A stretch of 64,000 nucleotides of DNA, from NCBI RefSeq assembly GCF_013141765.1, contig NZ_WHOD01000045.1, positions 124,001 to 188,000 of the forward strand, given 5' to 3'. A program made the position numbers and the translations under genes. Shown here piece after piece: positions 18,621 through 27,800 of the stretch (within the stretch, counting starts at the first letter, position 1; every line of letters begins with the position of its first letter). Origin of the DNA: Paenibacillus foliorum (GTDB taxonomy: Bacteria > Bacillota > Bacilli > Paenibacillales > NBRC-103111). Under the pieces are notes generated by a model. The model worked only from the letters and a program-made list of their open reading frames with translations. It ran no database searches and was not told where the DNA came from.

Positions 18621-19483
18621 AGGTCTACCTCTCTTCTGTTCAAAAACATGTATAGAGGAAATGCCAGTAAGGATATGGCGATGAATAAAATGACGTTGCC
18701 TGCTGTAGCGAGACCGTAAAATCCGGCTTGGTACTGTTTATAAATAATCGAAGCAATCAGATCTGTCGAGAAGCCTGGCCCACCTCTGGTCATAGCCCAG
18801 ATCAGGTCGAAGGTCCGCAAACCACCTATGAATGCCAGTATGATGACGGAGTTCATAGCGGGCCTGCTAAGGGGCAGCGTAATGTGCCAAAAAGCCTTGA
18901 ACGCATTTCCTCCATCGATTTTCAAAGCTTCATAATAATGCTGGGGAATAGATAAAATACCGGCAATATATATGACCGTTGCGATCCCGACTCCTTTCCA
19001 GACATCAACAAAAGCAACAGAAAACAACGCCAATTTTGTATTCCCTAGCCAATCCGGCCCTTCAATGCCAATTGCAGCAAGGGCAGAGTTTATGACTCCT
19101 TGAGTAGGGTGCATCATTGTACTGAACGCAATTCCAACAGCAATCGTACTCAACAAGGTCGGAAAAAACACCATTGAACGGAAATAATCCTTGAACCAAA
19201 TTTTGGAGGTAAGAAGTGTAGCGATCAGAAGAGCGAGGACCACCTTCAAAATGCAGGTTACCACAGCAAATATAATTGTATTTTTGAAGCCGATTTTCAA
19301 CGATGATTCCTCAAAAAACATCTTATAGTTGTCAAATCCGATGTATTGCCATTTGGTGAGTGTCCATCTGGTCATACTGAAAAAGAACGACATAATGGTC
19401 GGAAGCAAATAAAACACAAAATAAATAATGCCGGCAGGCAGCAAAAATAAATACGTGTACATCCTCTTTTGCGCAACTCTCAT
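18617..19483 (-). CDS. carbohydrate ABC transporter permease (MalF type)
   Basis: 288 aa, six membrane helices, the first at about residues 10-32. The EAA loop is YYEALKIDGGNAFKAFWHIT near residue 185. GGAGGAGATCCTG precedes the ATG. It is separated from the binding-protein gene by a strong hairpin, so permeases are probably made in smaller amounts than the binding protein. Confidence 0.92.
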   Translation of the reverse strand: MRVAQKRMYTYLFLLPAGIIYFVFYLLPTIMSFFFSMTRWTLTKWQYIGFDNYKMFFEESSLKIGFKNTIIFAVVTCILKVVLALLIATLLTSKIWFKDYFRSMVFFPTLLSTIAVGIAFSTMMHPTQGVINSALAAIGIEGPDWLGNTKLALFSVAFVDVWKGVGIATVIYIAGILSIPQHYYEALKIDGGNAFKAFWHITLPLSRPAMNSVIILAFIGGLRTFDLIWAMTRGGPGFSTDLIASIIYKQYQAGFYGLATAGNVILFIAISLLAFPLYMFLNRREVDL

Positions 19484-19616
19484 CAGGATCTCCTCCGGTT
19501 CAAGCTTATACTATTCAGTCAAGGCTAAACGGCTGCAGCGTCCTTTAAGAGACGAGCACGTTTGTCAAGGTTGAGCGAAGCCAAGTATAACTACTTACAC
19601 ATGCTATTCAACTTAT

Positions 19617-19653
19617 AAAATTGGCCCTGCAAGGATCTTGCAGGGCCAATTTT
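19617..19653 (-). terminator. strong hairpin between binding-protein and permease genes
   Basis: Perfect 16-bp stem (AAAATTGGCCCTGCAA / TTGCAGGGCCAATTTT) with a five-base loop, 15 bases after the binding-protein stop. Probably a partial terminator or mRNA-stabilising structure that sets the protein ratio within the transporter operon. Confidence 0.85.
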
Positions 19654-19668
19654 ATTCATAAAGCAAGC

Positions 19669-21051
19669 TTACCAACCCGCGAGATTAAGCTGCTGCGCCT
19701 GCTTTCTAACGTCCTTATCGTAGTCTGCCGCGGCGTCCGCAGGAGATTTCTGACCGGTTCCAACCTCAATTAAGATGCTCTCCAGGTTCGGCCCCTTGAC
19801 TGGAGAAACAAATTCCAGTGCAGGAGCGGTTTTCCCATTATCAAAGTAAGGCTGCATATCTTTTACTCCCTCATAAGCGTCGTCAGGTACTTTGATCCCT
19901 TTAACGACATAAGGTCCGTTAGCTTTGCTCTTGGACATATAAGCCTTCTGACCTTCCGGGGACAGCAAAAAGTCAACGAATTTCTTGGCAGCATCTATAT
20001 TCTTACTCTTCTTATTGATGTAATAAGAGCTAGGCATCCATACCGTAAAACCGTTAATAGAAGCATTGTCGCTTGGTGTTGGAAACACACCAATATCTTT
20101 TACTTTATCCGGATAGTTCTGCGCCAAAGCATCGATCGCGCTAGTCAGCATCGGGTATTGAACTCCGGTTCCTTCAGCAAGCATCTTTAGAGCAGTGTCA
20201 TAAGTCGTAGCGAGAAAATCTTTGTTATAGTAATTCTTTTGGAACACCTCGCTCGTCATTTCAAAGCCGCGCAGCGCTGCTGGTGTCGTCGCATATTTAG
20301 CTTTATTCGCGGTATAATCCTGCACAAAGCTCGGTACTTGGGCCTGAACATTATAATGATTGCCAAGCACGAAGAGCTGGGAGGTCCAGGTTGTTTTGAA
20401 CGATCCAATGATCGCTATTTTGCCTGCGGCTTTAATTTTATCGCTGTTAGCTATGAATTCCGCCCATGTTTTAGGAACAGTCAGACCGAGCTCGGCGTAC
20501 ACTTTCTTGTTGTAGAGAATACCGCCTACATTGGATGAGCCACCAGGTACCCCGAATACCTTTCCATTCGACGTAACGGTCTCCTTGTACGAATCCAGAG
20601 GATTGGCCATGAACGGTTCTTTCGTTAAATCAACAAAGTTTTCCTCCGGATTCAGTGCCCTTAGCAACGAGCCGGAATTGTAATAGAGAATATCTGCCAT
20701 TTCACCTGTAGCCAAACGAGTCTTAACCAAGTTGTCGCCCTCAGTACCGTCTGGTTTAATATCGAATTTGATTTTGATATTCAGCTTTTTCTCCGCTTCC
20801 GCCGCCACTGCTTGGGTAGCAGGATAAGCAGTACCGGTTGAGCCAATCAGCAGGGTAAGCGTCACAGGTTCTGCAGGCTTGCTTGGTGCTGGTGCAGCAG
20901 GAGCAGTTGCCGCCGGGGCTGTGGGCGTAGAGCCTCCAGCAGGAGCCGGAGCAGTGCCAGCAGCCGGTTGGGATTGGGAGCTGCATCCCATGAATACGGT
21001 TGATATCAGGGCCGCGTAAGAACATACGGTCAACAATCTGGCTCGACTCAT
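19669..21051 (-). CDS. carbohydrate ABC transporter substrate-binding lipoprotein
   Basis: 460 aa. Lipoprotein signal with lipobox FMGC (Cys23), then an Ala/Pro/Thr-rich linker to about residue 62, then an extracellular solute-binding family 1 fold (GILYNKKVYAELGLTVPKTW is typical). AGGAGGATACCTCT precedes the ATG. It is the first structural gene after the regulators. The ligand is not readable from sequence; the sulfatases and dehydrogenases downstream suggest a substituted sugar or glycoside. Confidence 0.92.
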   Translation of the reverse strand: MSRARLLTVCSYAALISTVFMGCSSQSQPAAGTAPAPAGGSTPTAPAATAPAAPAPSKPAEPVTLTLLIGSTGTAYPATQAVAAEAEKKLNIKIKFDIKPDGTEGDNLVKTRLATGEMADILYYNSGSLLRALNPEENFVDLTKEPFMANPLDSYKETVTSNGKVFGVPGGSSNVGGILYNKKVYAELGLTVPKTWAEFIANSDKIKAAGKIAIIGSFKTTWTSQLFVLGNHYNVQAQVPSFVQDYTANKAKYATTPAALRGFEMTSEVFQKNYYNKDFLATTYDTALKMLAEGTGVQYPMLTSAIDALAQNYPDKVKDIGVFPTPSDNASINGFTVWMPSSYYINKKSKNIDAAKKFVDFLLSPEGQKAYMSKSKANGPYVVKGIKVPDDAYEGVKDMQPYFDNGKTAPALEFVSPVKGPNLESILIEVGTGQKSPADAAADYDKDVRKQAQQLNLAGW

Positions 21052-21104
21052 AGAGGTATCCTCCTAAAATTTTTTAATGCGCAATCTGGTGATTTAAGAT
21101 GTTA

Positions 21105-21270
21105 TTCAAAAAGTCCCCTTTTGATCACGAAGTATCTCAGGAAGGTTATTCGACATCGAATCTTGCATTCACCTTGAAGTCCGGTGCTCCTACACGGTAT
21201 TGCCTAAACTCCGCTCCTCCTTCTTCAGGTTCTTGCAACCTTCTCGGTGCTGAAAAGCTGACTTTTTGAA
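21105..21270. repeat. 166-bp MITE-like element with 11-bp terminal inverted repeats
   Basis: The ends are perfect inverted repeats, TTCAAAAAGTC (21105-21115) and GACTTTTTGAA (21260-21270). No gene is contained. The interior is mixed sequence with a purine-rich AGGAGGAGCGGAGTTTAGG segment on the minus strand. It fills most of the gap between the response-regulator gene and the binding-protein gene. This has the form of a non-autonomous mobile or structured repeat. Confidence 0.6.
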
Positions 21271-21332
21271 CTTGCACTTTAAATAAATTGTACGTGCATC
21301 CCTTTTTTTTGAACACTTGCGATTTGTACTTG

Positions 21333-22883
21333 TTAATGGGGGGAATTTTTCCTATTGTTGCTGCTTGTCTTTACAGCATGCCGCTTGGCATAGGTTATCG
21401 GAGCTACTCCAACTATTTTCTTGAACAAAGCACTGAAGTATTTGGAGTCCTCATAACCGACAAGCTGGCTTACCTCCTGCAAACGCTCGACCCCTGAAGT
21501 CAGCAGCTCTTTGGCCTTACTGATTCGGTAAGCCGCTATATAATCGGAGAACGTCGTTCCGGTCTGACTTTTAAACATTCGGGATAAATAACCGAGACTG
21601 ACATGATGATCCGCTGCAAACTGCTGTAAAGAGATGCTATCCTGATAGCTTTTATGTATAAGCTGAAGCAATACGGGAACAAGTCCCTTCGGGTTTAAGT
21701 CCTTCACCGCCAGTCCACAATACAAACTTACTAGGGTTTCGTTCAGCCATTCGAACAACTCACGGTAATCGGCAAAGCGATTCAATATTCGGTTGTCCTC
21801 TTGCAGCTCGTTGATACTTACCTGCCCCTTCCTTGAGGCAAGCAGATTGTATTTCAATGAAAACAGCATGTCGTGAACGAATAATCTGAGCTGGCGCTTA
21901 GTGATTTGCTTTTCGCTCAATTCCCCCAGTATTTGATCTAAAATCACATGCCCCTTCAGCATATCGCCTTTCTTAAAGTAGGTTTCCATCACTCTAACCT
22001 TTTCCCACAGGTCTCCAATCTCGGCGTCATGATTTTTCATTCCAGGTACTATGAAGGTTGGCATGCCAAACTTCATATTTTCATCCATACGTTGTTTCAA
22101 ATCCGAAAATATTGCATACAGCGAATCGAACTCAGATTTAACGGCAAAGCCCATATGAGCAGGCCTTTGAAGCTGCTGTAATTGTTGGAATAAGGGCGAC
22201 AAATTTTCTCTAATACGAATAGGCTGCACAGCTTCAGATATCGGAATTAGAATCACTCTTTGCCGGCAATCGAGGTCCAGGCAATGAAATTCTCTCTCAT
22301 GAGAAGGTTTGCAGCCAAACTGCTGTTTAAGGTCATTCATACCTATACAGGTATCCTTCCAGCCTCTTAACACCGACCCGGTTTCCAATACGAGCAGCAC
22401 CATGCAATAAGCACGTCCATTGACGGCACGCAAAATATCATATTGGGGAATTTCAGCGGTTAAGAGCATCTGCCCAATCGATCCACTCATCCATTCTTCT
22501 GTTCGTTTGCTATCCATCTCAATATGCTGTATGGCCTTATCGACCGCGTTAAATAAAACGTCCTTTTTCACAGGTTTAAGTAAATAATCGAATACCCCGA
22601 ACTTCATCCCTTGACGGGCATATTCAAATTGGTCATGAACACTTAATATCATGCTCTTAATGGTCGAGTCCAAACGGTGTAATTCTTCAATCAGCTCAAG
22701 ACCGTCCATTCCTGGCATGTTGATATCGGTCAATACCAATTGCGGGCAAATGGTATGTGCAGCCGACAAAGCATCGTCACCATCGGCATAAGCATAAATG
22801 CGGTGTTCAGGCTCATAGATTTTAAGCAGCTCCACCAGTTCGGCCAAAGCCCAAGGTTCATCCTCTACCACAAAAATATTCAT
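21333..22883 (-). CDS. response regulator, YesN type (receiver + AraC-type DNA-binding domain)
   Basis: 516 aa. N-terminal CheY receiver with phospho-acceptor Asp53 in LTDINMPGMDGLELI and conserved Lys in KPVKKD. A linker region follows, then two AraC-type helix-turn-helix units at about residues 405-505 (HHVSLGYLSRMFKSQTGTTFSDYI, then VGYEDSKYFSALFKKIVG). It overlaps the sensor kinase by four bases. In Bacillota such pairs activate nearby sugar ABC transporter genes, here those directly downstream. Confidence 0.93.
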   Translation of the reverse strand: MNIFVVEDEPWALAELVELLKIYEPEHRIYAYADGDDALSAAHTICPQLVLTDINMPGMDGLELIEELHRLDSTIKSMILSVHDQFEYARQGMKFGVFDYLLKPVKKDVLFNAVDKAIQHIEMDSKRTEEWMSGSIGQMLLTAEIPQYDILRAVNGRAYCMVLLVLETGSVLRGWKDTCIGMNDLKQQFGCKPSHEREFHCLDLDCRQRVILIPISEAVQPIRIRENLSPLFQQLQQLQRPAHMGFAVKSEFDSLYAIFSDLKQRMDENMKFGMPTFIVPGMKNHDAEIGDLWEKVRVMETYFKKGDMLKGHVILDQILGELSEKQITKRQLRLFVHDMLFSLKYNLLASRKGQVSINELQEDNRILNRFADYRELFEWLNETLVSLYCGLAVKDLNPKGLVPVLLQLIHKSYQDSISLQQFAADHHVSLGYLSRMFKSQTGTTFSDYIAAYRISKAKELLTSGVERLQEVSQLVGYEDSKYFSALFKKIVGVAPITYAKRHAVKTSSNNRKNSPH

Positions 22884-24706
22884 TGTGCGATTCCACCCTC
22901 TTCCTGTTGGACCGTGATGAATGGGACTACTAATGTCACCATCGTCCCTCCACCTGGTTTACTCCATAGGTTAAGTCCATATTGCTTCCCATAAAACAAT
23001 TGAATTCGTTGATGAATATTGATTAATCCGACTCCTTGTGATATATCCATAAACTGATTATGCACATTTGAAATGTCCAGTGCCTTGCTCAGCTGCGCCC
23101 GTTTTGCATCGGTCATCCCTTCTCCATTGTCCGTTACTGTAATGGTTAAGAGCTCATTGTTCTTGGCGGTCTGAATGGTTATGCATCCTCCTGATTTCAT
23201 TCTGCGAAGACCATGATTAACCGCGTTCTCGATGAGTGGCTGAATAGTCAGCTTTAAAATAGATGCTTGCAGAATATCGTTCGGAATATCACAGCGCAAA
23301 TCTAACCGGTTGCCGAATCGATGCTGCTGTATGTTGAAATAATTGTTGATATGATCAATCTCCTCCCATAAAGAGACGGGCTGATGAAGATTTTTCATGC
23401 TGTATTGGAACAAGCTGGCTAACGATTCCGAGATTTCGGCTACCTCTTCGACTCCTCTTAATCGGCTGATCGATTTCATTATATTGAGTGTGTTGTACAG
23501 AAAATGCGGATTAATTTGCGCATGCAGCGCAGAAAGCTGAGCATTCTTCTCGGCTAGCTTCGATTCGTACACTTCGTGAATTAATCGGGAAATACTATCG
23601 AGCATCAGATTATACATTCGGCTCAATCGCCCGATTTCATTGTTCCCTGCATACTCCATCCTTTGGCTGAAATCGCCCAGCTCCACTCGGGACATTTTGC
23701 GCATCAGATTATTCAGAGGAAGTGTAATTTGATAAGACAAAAGATAAGATACGGCAGCAATTAACAGCATAGTAATAATACCGACAATTACCACAATATC
23801 CTGAATCCTTTTTTGTTTTAATAGAAAAACGTCCTTTGGGATGAGAATGACCGTATTCCAACCGGTGTAAGCAGACTTTTCATAGGTGTACAGGTAAAGC
23901 CTATCCTGCCAATTCAACTCTCCTTCGGGAGAGGACTTCTTGAATATCACAGAGTCAAAATCGGATTGTGAAAACCCGGTTCTATTGTTTCCATTTTCAA
24001 AAATAACCTGACCCTCATCACTCACTATTAATACATGCATCGTGTTGTCACTATCATTAGCTTTCTTATTGGCCAGCACCATTTTGAATGCATTTACATT
24101 AATATTGACGTTTACGAATCCAATGATGGTTTGAGTAGGAATTTTAGTAATTTTATGAATAAAAGAAACGACTATTTCGGATTGACTACCGAATGTACGT
24201 TCCTCTTTGGACGGCATCAATAAAAACGGCTTGCTGCTCAACACTTCCGTAAAATTCCGCAGCTCCTCGGCAGTAAACACTTCAGCCTGCTTCGGTTGAT
24301 TGACTACCTTCGTATAGTGATACCCGTGCCCATCCAAGGTATAAATCGAAATGCTCTGCACATAAGATTTGGGGTATGAGAAATTAAATAAAACAGGGTT
24401 TAGCTTGTAGCCTATGGTTTCTTTCTCAATCGGATTAGTAGCTTTGGAGAAATCAAATAAATTGCTTTGAATAGCGGGGTCTATGGAAATGGATAAAGAT
24501 AATTCTTCAATATTTTGCATATATAAATCTATCATTTCGGAAAACTGCTTGGCTATAATTTTGGATAAGGAGAATGTTTGATTCTTTACATCACTTGTAT
24601 TTTTGTAATAAAAAATAATACAGGTTATACCGACAATGAATAATGACACGATGGAAAAGGAAATAAACATTTTGGTTTTCAGCATGCGATCATTCCATCG
24701 TCTCAT
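22880..24706 (-). CDS. sensor histidine kinase, YesM type
   Basis: 608 aa from the ATG at 24706 (GGAGGGACTG upstream); the open frame runs further into the AraC gene but without a start site. Transmembrane helix at about residues 13-34, an extracellular sensing domain, a second helix, then a HAMP segment, the His-kinase box HAQINPHFLYNTLN (~395-408), and ATP-binding motifs PLIENAVNHG and TDNGEGM. It probably senses an extracellular sugar and phosphorylates the adjacent response regulator. Confidence 0.92.
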   Translation of the reverse strand: MRRWNDRMLKTKMFISFSIVSLFIVGITCIIFYYKNTSDVKNQTFSLSKIIAKQFSEMIDLYMQNIEELSLSISIDPAIQSNLFDFSKATNPIEKETIGYKLNPVLFNFSYPKSYVQSISIYTLDGHGYHYTKVVNQPKQAEVFTAEELRNFTEVLSSKPFLLMPSKEERTFGSQSEIVVSFIHKITKIPTQTIIGFVNVNINVNAFKMVLANKKANDSDNTMHVLIVSDEGQVIFENGNNRTGFSQSDFDSVIFKKSSPEGELNWQDRLYLYTYEKSAYTGWNTVILIPKDVFLLKQKRIQDIVVIVGIITMLLIAAVSYLLSYQITLPLNNLMRKMSRVELGDFSQRMEYAGNNEIGRLSRMYNLMLDSISRLIHEVYESKLAEKNAQLSALHAQINPHFLYNTLNIMKSISRLRGVEEVAEISESLASLFQYSMKNLHQPVSLWEEIDHINNYFNIQQHRFGNRLDLRCDIPNDILQASILKLTIQPLIENAVNHGLRRMKSGGCITIQTAKNNELLTITVTDNGEGMTDAKRAQLSKALDISNVHNQFMDISQGVGLINIHQRIQLFYGKQYGLNLWSKPGGGTMVTLVVPFITVQQEEGGIAQ

Positions 24707-24737
24707 TGGAACAGTCCCTCCAACCGTATGCTCGCTC

Positions 24738-25631
24738 TCAAGACAATTCCCGGTACTTACCTGGTGAACAGCCGACCTGCCTATGAAACAGCCTACTGAA
24801 AAACGCCGGGTCCTCATAGCCGACTTTGCCCGCAATCGTTATCACTTTCTCATCGGTCTCCAGCAGTAAGTGCTTGGCTCTCTCGATACGAATCTGATGG
24901 ATCATATTAACAACAGTCATTCCCAAAGCTTCTTTAAATACCCTGTTCAATTGTCTGGGACTAATAGTAAACAACTCACACAGAACTGGAATCGACACTT
25001 TTTTATCATAATATCGTTCCAAATAACCGTAAATACGACGAACGAGTAATTGTTTCGAATTCCATCGTACAGGTTCTCTGCCGCACTGTCCTTCTGCCTG
25101 CTGGTAAGCCCGCGATAACAAAATAAGGAGTTCCACCATTTGTAGCCGAATTAAAGATTCGAAACCCGAGTACTTGCTGTCAAATTCATTAATAATGGTT
25201 TCTAGCAATAATAAGGTACGGGTCGCGTCCTGACCATTCAAATTCAATCGTCTGTGAAAGCGTTCTCTTTTATCCAGGAAAGGATGTACATAGAAGTAAT
25301 CCATAGACTGAGAAATGCCTAGCTCCAGCAGCCAGTTACCTTGTATCAGATCGGATAGAAACAAGCAATTGATAATTTCGATCTCTTTTCCCGGCTGAAT
25401 ACTGTAAGTATGAACTTCGCCTGGATTAATAATAAACACATCTCCTGCCCGGATTTCGTAGTGGTTGCCTGCAAACACATGCTGGGCTTCACCACGCACA
25501 ACATATACCAACTCCACAAAATCGTGGCCGTGCAATAAGGGAACATGATCATGATCATGGAAAAAACGTCGAATCCAAAACGGAAAGGATTGCTCTTTAA
25601 TAAATTGGCTGCTGTGTAACTGTCTCTCCAT
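24738..25631 (-). CDS. AraC-family transcriptional regulator with cupin sensing domain
   Basis: 297 aa from the ATG at 25631 (AGGAGGATTTGT upstream); the frame is open for 63 more codons but lacks a ribosome site. An N-terminal cupin (HGHDFVELVYVVRGEAQHVF, IRAGDVFIINPGEVH) probably binds a sugar. Two C-terminal helix-turn-helix units include SIPVLCELFTISPRQLNRVF and VGYEDPAFFSRLFHRQVG. It lies 31 bases before the sensor kinase gene, so the locus has two layers of AraC-type control. Confidence 0.9.
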   Translation of the reverse strand: MERQLHSSQFIKEQSFPFWIRRFFHDHDHVPLLHGHDFVELVYVVRGEAQHVFAGNHYEIRAGDVFIINPGEVHTYSIQPGKEIEIINCLFLSDLIQGNWLLELGISQSMDYFYVHPFLDKRERFHRRLNLNGQDATRTLLLLETIINEFDSKYSGFESLIRLQMVELLILLSRAYQQAEGQCGREPVRWNSKQLLVRRIYGYLERYYDKKVSIPVLCELFTISPRQLNRVFKEALGMTVVNMIHQIRIERAKHLLLETDEKVITIAGKVGYEDPAFFSRLFHRQVGCSPGKYRELS

Positions 25632-25830
25632 ACAAATCCTCCTGAAAGTTTTCGTTAGAAAACGGGCCTCGTAATCATGATTTCCAAAACTAGCGGCCAT
25701 ACAGTATATAGCTTGTTTGTTATTTTTATGCAAGCCTAGATCTATAATACGGCACGAGTCAAGTTTAATCATGGTCGATTGTGACATTATTATAGCGTAA
25801 ATGGATAACGAACCCCACAAAAAGAAAAAA

Positions 25831-25852
25831 GAGACAGCTTAGACGCTGTCCC
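25831..25852 (-). terminator. terminator of the cytochrome c gene
   Basis: Stem GGGACAGC/GCTGTCTC (one G-U pair) followed on the minus strand by TTTTTTC. It lies nine bases after the stop of the cytochrome gene. Confidence 0.85.
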
Positions 25853-25860
25853 TTCAAGAG

Positions 25861-26235
25861 TTATTTTTTTGCCGCTAACCAATCAGCAATAGTTGCAATC
25901 TCCGTGTCCTTTAATCTGCCTTTAAAAGCAGGCATACCATTTCGGCCATTAGTAATTGTATTGGCAATCTCTTCCTTGCTTAATTTGGCTCCTACTTTTT
26001 GGAGGTTCTTTTTCGAATCCCCCATACCATCCAAGTTCCCACCATGACAAGAGACGCAATTGGCTTTGACTAGGGCCTCCGCATTTGCGCTTTCCGTTGC
26101 AGCTCCCCCTCCTTGAGTGGTTCCTCCCGTGGTGTTTCCAGTTTGCGTATTAGTATTACTCTTACCACATGCTGTCGCTACACAAATTATCGCAATCACT
26201 GACAGTATTAAGATGATACGCCATTTATATTGCAT
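25861..26235 (-). CDS. c-type cytochrome lipoprotein (cytochrome c551-like)
   Basis: 124 aa. Signal peptide with lipobox ATAC (Cys23), a Gly/Thr/Asn-rich linker, then a single haem domain with the CVSCH haem-binding motif near residue 60 and a distal Met in GRNGMPAFKG. It is expected to be tethered outside the membrane and to shuttle electrons to an oxidase, as CccB does in Bacillus subtilis. It is monocistronic, bounded by its own terminator. Confidence 0.9.
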   Translation of the reverse strand: MQYKWRIILILSVIAIICVATACGKSNTNTQTGNTTGGTTQGGGAATESANAEALVKANCVSCHGGNLDGMGDSKKNLQKVGAKLSKEEIANTITNGRNGMPAFKGRLKDTEIATIADWLAAKK

Positions 26236-26348
26236 AACCTAGCTGCTGCCCCCTCATTCACCTTTTTTAGTAAAAGCAAGTTCGATCTTATTATTTTTCT
26301 AGACAGGATTATTTATTCATTTTACTTTAGCTGATTCTGACAAAAAAA

Positions 26349-26381
26349 CACTCTACGGATTTTGATCAGGTCCGCAGAGTG
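26349..26381 (-). terminator. terminator of the SLH-protein gene
   Basis: Eleven-bp stem (CACTCTACGGA with TCCGCAGAGTG) followed on the minus strand by seven T, 12 bases after the stop codon. Confidence 0.9.
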
Positions 26382-26392
26382 CTTGTTATTCA

Positions 26393-27625
26393 CTATTTAC
26401 GATAGAAAGAAAAAATAACTGGCTGCCCATATGGCATTACATTGATTTCAACTGAATAATCACCGATTTGAAACATTTTGTTCTCGACTACCTCTTTTTT
26501 GGCTATCTTTTCGCATACGCGCACAAACTCCTGGTAAAAGGTATCCGCATTATAACCAAATACAAAATCAGTAAATTTACGAATACTCTCCATATTACGG
26601 GCTAACACACCATCTTCCACCTTTATCGTAACTCCGTATGTGTGGAATTGAGGCTCCAGCCATAAAGAAACTTCATTAGAAAATCTTGTAGCCTCAGTCG
26701 TTCCGCTCAAAGCGGAATTTTTGGCTTCGCCGTCCTTAAACAGCCTTAAAGTCGTTTCCTCCAAATCATAGTTGGTGCCTCTAAGCTTGCCTGCATCTTC
26801 CATGATATCGTAGGTTTGAAGCATTTTTTGATCTGGAAAAATCAGCTTTTTGTAGCTTCCGTCTTTTGTCGGAACCACTCTCACGTTTTCATTTTTAAGA
26901 CTGCCAGTCGATATCCGCATATTTTTATCCATCAGCCGCTCTAGAATTCGCAGTGCTTCGGCTCTTGTAACATAACGCCCTACACCAAAGTAACCGTTCG
27001 GATACCCCTCCATGATCCCTTTGGCATACACTTCACTTACGAACTTTTGCTGTCTGGAAGTCGCGCTCTGAAAGTCTCCAAATTGGGAGGCTATACTTAC
27101 GCTGTATTTCTCATCCTCTAAATATTCCGTTTCCTTGATGGTATAATAAATAATTTCAGCAACATCTTCCCGCTTCAGATTCGCTTTATAATCAGGGAAC
27201 TGATTTTTACCAATTAGATTTAAACCGCCGGCAAGATCAATATATGGCTTAGCCCAGTATCCAACCGTACCTGGTTTGAATGAGAAATCACGAAAATCCT
27301 GCTTCAACACACTTTGATTAGCCGGACTAACTTGTTGAAGAAAAGACGTCTTCCAATTGCGCTCTCCATTCGGATAAAGCTGTGAAAAGGAAAGTAGTAG
27401 TATTTTAATGAATTGATCTGCTGTCACGGTTTCATCCGGCCGAAAGGTCCCATCCGGGAAACCATCCAACAAACCCTGATCGACAAGCTGGTTAATTGTC
27501 TTCTCTGCCCAATGGGATTTAACATCCATGAATTTTGTAGCGCCTGCAGCCTGAACCCCGACGACAGAGGTTGACATGATACAACAAATTGTAAGTAGTG
27601 CTATAAGCCTTCTAAGCTGTTTCAT
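26393..27625 (-). CDS. S-layer-homology (SLH) domain protein
   Basis: 410 aa. Signal peptide ending near QAA (residue 27). Three SLH modules follow: FMDVKSHWAEKTINQLVDQG (about 32-80), a degenerate one around residues 118-165 with YWAKPYIDLAGG, and VYAKGIMEGYPNGYFGVGRY (about 190-240). SLH triplets bind pyruvylated cell-wall polymer. The ~170-residue C-terminal part has no motif I recognise. It is probably a cell-wall surface protein of unknown function. Confidence 0.85.
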   Translation of the reverse strand: MKQLRRLIALLTICCIMSTSVVGVQAAGATKFMDVKSHWAEKTINQLVDQGLLDGFPDGTFRPDETVTADQFIKILLLSFSQLYPNGERNWKTSFLQQVSPANQSVLKQDFRDFSFKPGTVGYWAKPYIDLAGGLNLIGKNQFPDYKANLKREDVAEIIYYTIKETEYLEDEKYSVSIASQFGDFQSATSRQQKFVSEVYAKGIMEGYPNGYFGVGRYVTRAEALRILERLMDKNMRISTGSLKNENVRVVPTKDGSYKKLIFPDQKMLQTYDIMEDAGKLRGTNYDLEETTLRLFKDGEAKNSALSGTTEATRFSNEVSLWLEPQFHTYGVTIKVEDGVLARNMESIRKFTDFVFGYNADTFYQEFVRVCEKIAKKEVVENKMFQIGDYSVEINVMPYGQPVIFSFYRK

Positions 27626-27800
27626 CTAACCAATTCTCCACTTCTCTATAAGAAATTTGGGCAATTATCGCGCCATTTCCTAGAATACCCTTTCCTATAC
27701 CGTTTGAGAACTGGCTGTATGCCTATATAAGAAGTGAAAATAAACAGGCGCTATTGGGACTAAAGCCATAGAATGAACCTACAAGTGAGCCTAAAACTCT

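Noticed and set aside
24707..24835. N-terminal extension of the sensor kinase
   Set aside because: Overlaps the AraC gene end and lacks a ribosome site; the ATG at 24706 has GGAGGG and is followed directly by the membrane helix.
25632..25820. 63-codon N-terminal extension of the AraC regulator
   Set aside because: The ATG at 25631 has AGGAGG at ideal distance; the upstream part resembles no domain.
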